6,829 bases of DNA, taken from the NCBI GenBank assembly GCA_964580655.1, contig CAZOMR010000187.1, forward strand, positions 1-6,829, in the 5' to 3' direction. The stretch comes from CAZOMR01 sp964580655. Lineage in GTDB: Bacteria; RBG-13-61-14; CAZOMR01. The notes below the pieces were generated by a model. The model saw only the letters and a program-made list of their open reading frames with translations. It had not been told where the DNA came from and did not search any database. Each line of letters starts with the position of its first letter. Position 1 is the stretch's first letter. Positions 5,430-6,829 of this stretch are shown one piece after another. Position numbers and translations under genes: made by a program.

Positions 5430-6827
5430 ATGGCGGAAAGATTTGATGTGGTCTTTATCGGGGGCGGCCCGGCCGGATATGAGGGCGCCATCCGCGGAGC
5501 ACTGCTGGGAGCCAGGGTGGCTGTGATTGAGGAGAAGGCTTTGGGCGGTGTTTGCCTGCACTCCGGTTGTATCCCTACCAAGTCTCTCGTCTCCTCGGTG
5601 AAAGTGCTTAAATCATTCCGCTCCGCGAAAGCATTCGGCATTAATGTCTCCGGAGAGGTTAGCCCTGATCTTGCTTCGATGATGGCGCGAAAGGACAGGA
5701 TCATTAAAAACCTGACCAGGGGCATCAGGAACCTGTTCAAGAGTCACAGGATCGCTCTGATCGAGGGACATGGGAGGTTTCTTGACCCGGGAAGAATTGC
5801 GATAAAAAGGCCGGACGGCCAGGATATCGAGATTGAGTCCTCCGCTTCTGTCATCGCGACCGGCTCAAAGCCTGCGATCATACCCGCTTTCCCGATCAAT
5901 GGTCGGAACATCCTTTCAAGCGAGCATCTCTTTGAACTCGTAACCCTTCCGAAGAGCATGTTGATAATCGGGGCGGGCGCAATCGGCTGTGAGTGGGGAT
6001 TCATAATCCAGGCACTCGGTGTTGAAGTTACCATCATAGAAATGCTTACCCATGCGGCCCCCCTGGAAGACGAGGATACAAGCATCCTGTTAGAGCGTGA
6101 GATGAAGAAGTGCAAGATTAGACTCTTGACTGGAGAAAAGATCTTGTCTTTGGGAGAGTCGCCTGACAAGGAGCTTGTTGCCCAGACCGAGAGTGGCCGG
6201 GAAATCCGGGTGGACAAGGTGCTTGTATCCATCGGTCGCGTGGCCAATACCAACGCACTGAACCTGGAATCCACAGGGATCAAGCTGACAGAGCGCGGCA
6301 GTGTGAGCGTAAATGAAAAGATGGAGACAAATATCCCCGGTATCTATGCGGCCGGAGATGTGACCCCCGGGCCTCTACTCGCCAGTGTCGCGGGGGCGGA
6401 GGCCAAGGTGGCCGTTTGTAATGCCCTTGGGGGGAAAGAAACCATGGACTACAGGGCAATCCCCACAGCCATGTTCACTTTTCCGGAAATCGGGTCTGTG
6501 GGTCTCTCTGAGCGCGAGGCCAGGGAAAAGGGGCTTGATTATAAAATCGCGAGATTTCCTTTTCGGTCTCTGGGTAAAGCGCATGCGCAGGGAGAAATAG
6601 CGGGCCAGGTCAAACTCGTGGCCGAGACCGGGACTGATAGAATTCTCGGGGCACACATCATCGGGCCCGGAGCTTCCATCCTGGTTCACGAGGCGGCCAT
6701 CGCACTGCGCACCGGTGCCACGGCAGAGGATCTAGCCCGAGTTATCCATGCTCACCCTACCCTTTCCGAGGCCCTGATGGAAGCGGGAGAGGCCCTTCTT
6801 GGCACAGCTATCCATGTCCGTGACTGA
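5430..6827 (+). CDS. lpdA: Dihydrolipoyl dehydrogenase (E3, FAD/NAD-linked disulfide reductase)
   Basis: A complete 465-residue cytoplasmic flavoenzyme of the usual family length. It reoxidises dihydrolipoamide on lipoyl carrier domains, passing electrons through a redox disulfide and FAD to NAD+; it serves 2-oxoacid dehydrogenase complexes and the glycine cleavage system. Visible landmarks are the FAD motif GGGPAG (11-16), the redox pair GGVCLHSGCIPTK with Cys42 and Cys47, an ATG loop (143-145), the NAD motif GAGAIG (181-186) followed by Glu204 (favours NAD over NADP), the second FAD motif GIYAAGD (304-310), and the C-terminal dimer-interface active site HAHPTLSE with His442 and Glu447. All catalytic residues are present. 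One small difference is LASVAGAEA (317-325) where many relatives have an LAH-type motif. It is transcribed divergently from the fusion gene from a consensus promoter. No lipoyl-enzyme partner genes lie in the window. Mercuric or glutathione reductase is much less likely, given the HAHPTLSEA end and the lack of their specific motifs. Confidence 0.93.
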   Translation: MAERFDVVFIGGGPAGYEGAIRGALLGARVAVIEEKALGGVCLHSGCIPTKSLVSSVKVLKSFRSAKAFGINVSGEVSPDLASMMARKDRIIKNLTRGIRNLFKSHRIALIEGHGRFLDPGRIAIKRPDGQDIEIESSASVIATGSKPAIIPAFPINGRNILSSEHLFELVTLPKSMLIIGAGAIGCEWGFIIQALGVEVTIIEMLTHAAPLEDEDTSILLEREMKKCKIRLLTGEKILSLGESPDKELVAQTESGREIRVDKVLVSIGRVANTNALNLESTGIKLTERGSVSVNEKMETNIPGIYAAGDVTPGPLLASVAGAEAKVAVCNALGGKETMDYRAIPTAMFTFPEIGSVGLSEREAREKGLDYKIARFPFRSLGKAHAQGEIAGQVKLVAETGTDRILGAHIIGPGASILVHEAAIALRTGATAEDLARVIHAHPTLSEALMEAGEALLGTAIHVRD

Positions 6828-6829
6828 CC

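Noticed and set aside
5744..6283. 179-codon minus-strand open frame inside lpd
   Set aside because: It is antisense to the NAD-binding domain of lpd and its translation is Ser/Pro/Met-rich without any motif.

Overview
This 6.8 kb window looks like ordinary chromosome from a Gram-negative, probably deltaproteobacterial (Desulfobacterota-like) environmental bacterium. That placement is an inference from three things: moderate-to-high G+C coding DNA, an FG-GAP exported protein, and a metallo-hydrolase fused to a CRP-like module. No rRNA or other marker gene is present to settle it. I see no tRNA, CRISPR array, transposase or phage gene.

Layout from left to right. Bases 1-139 are an upstream leader with a candidate extended -10 promoter. 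Bases 140-1663 (+) encode a secreted FG-GAP/VCBS beta-propeller protein. It converges on a minus-strand series that runs from about 5.25 kb back to 1.69 kb. In transcription order that series is: (1) a three-part protein with a class II cyclic-nucleotide phosphodiesterase-like metallo-hydrolase, a cyclic-nucleotide-binding domain and a CRP-type winged helix (5253-3745); (2) a DUF454/YbaN-like membrane protein interrupted by an in-frame TGA, with its C-terminal half still readable in the same frame (3695-3294); (3) a HAD-family phosphatase-like protein with an altered first motif (3245-2427); (4) a 53 bp twin-hairpin intergenic repeat (2369-2421); (5) an orphan 188-residue protein, tentatively DUF2378/heme-NO-binding-like (2260-1694), with its own promoter and a very strong ribosome binding site. 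Genes 1-3 have gaps of only about 50 nt and could be one transcript. Gene 4 appears to be a separate unit.

Divergent from the fusion gene, bases 5430-6827 (+) encode a complete dihydrolipoyl dehydrogenase (lpdA-type). It is preceded by a perfect-consensus sigma70 promoter (TTGACA, 18 nt, TATAAT) and a good Shine-Dalgarno. No 2-oxoacid dehydrogenase or glycine-cleavage partner is visible, but the window ends two bases after the lpd stop, so partners downstream cannot be excluded.

The most interesting items are the single-chain cyclic-nucleotide hydrolase/sensor/DNA-binding fusion, the DUF454 gene split by one TGA, the HAD protein whose second motif-I aspartate is histidine and whose start is unclear, and the twin-hairpin repeat. 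I do not see a clear multi-gene novel system. The fusion protein is the best candidate for unusual biology.
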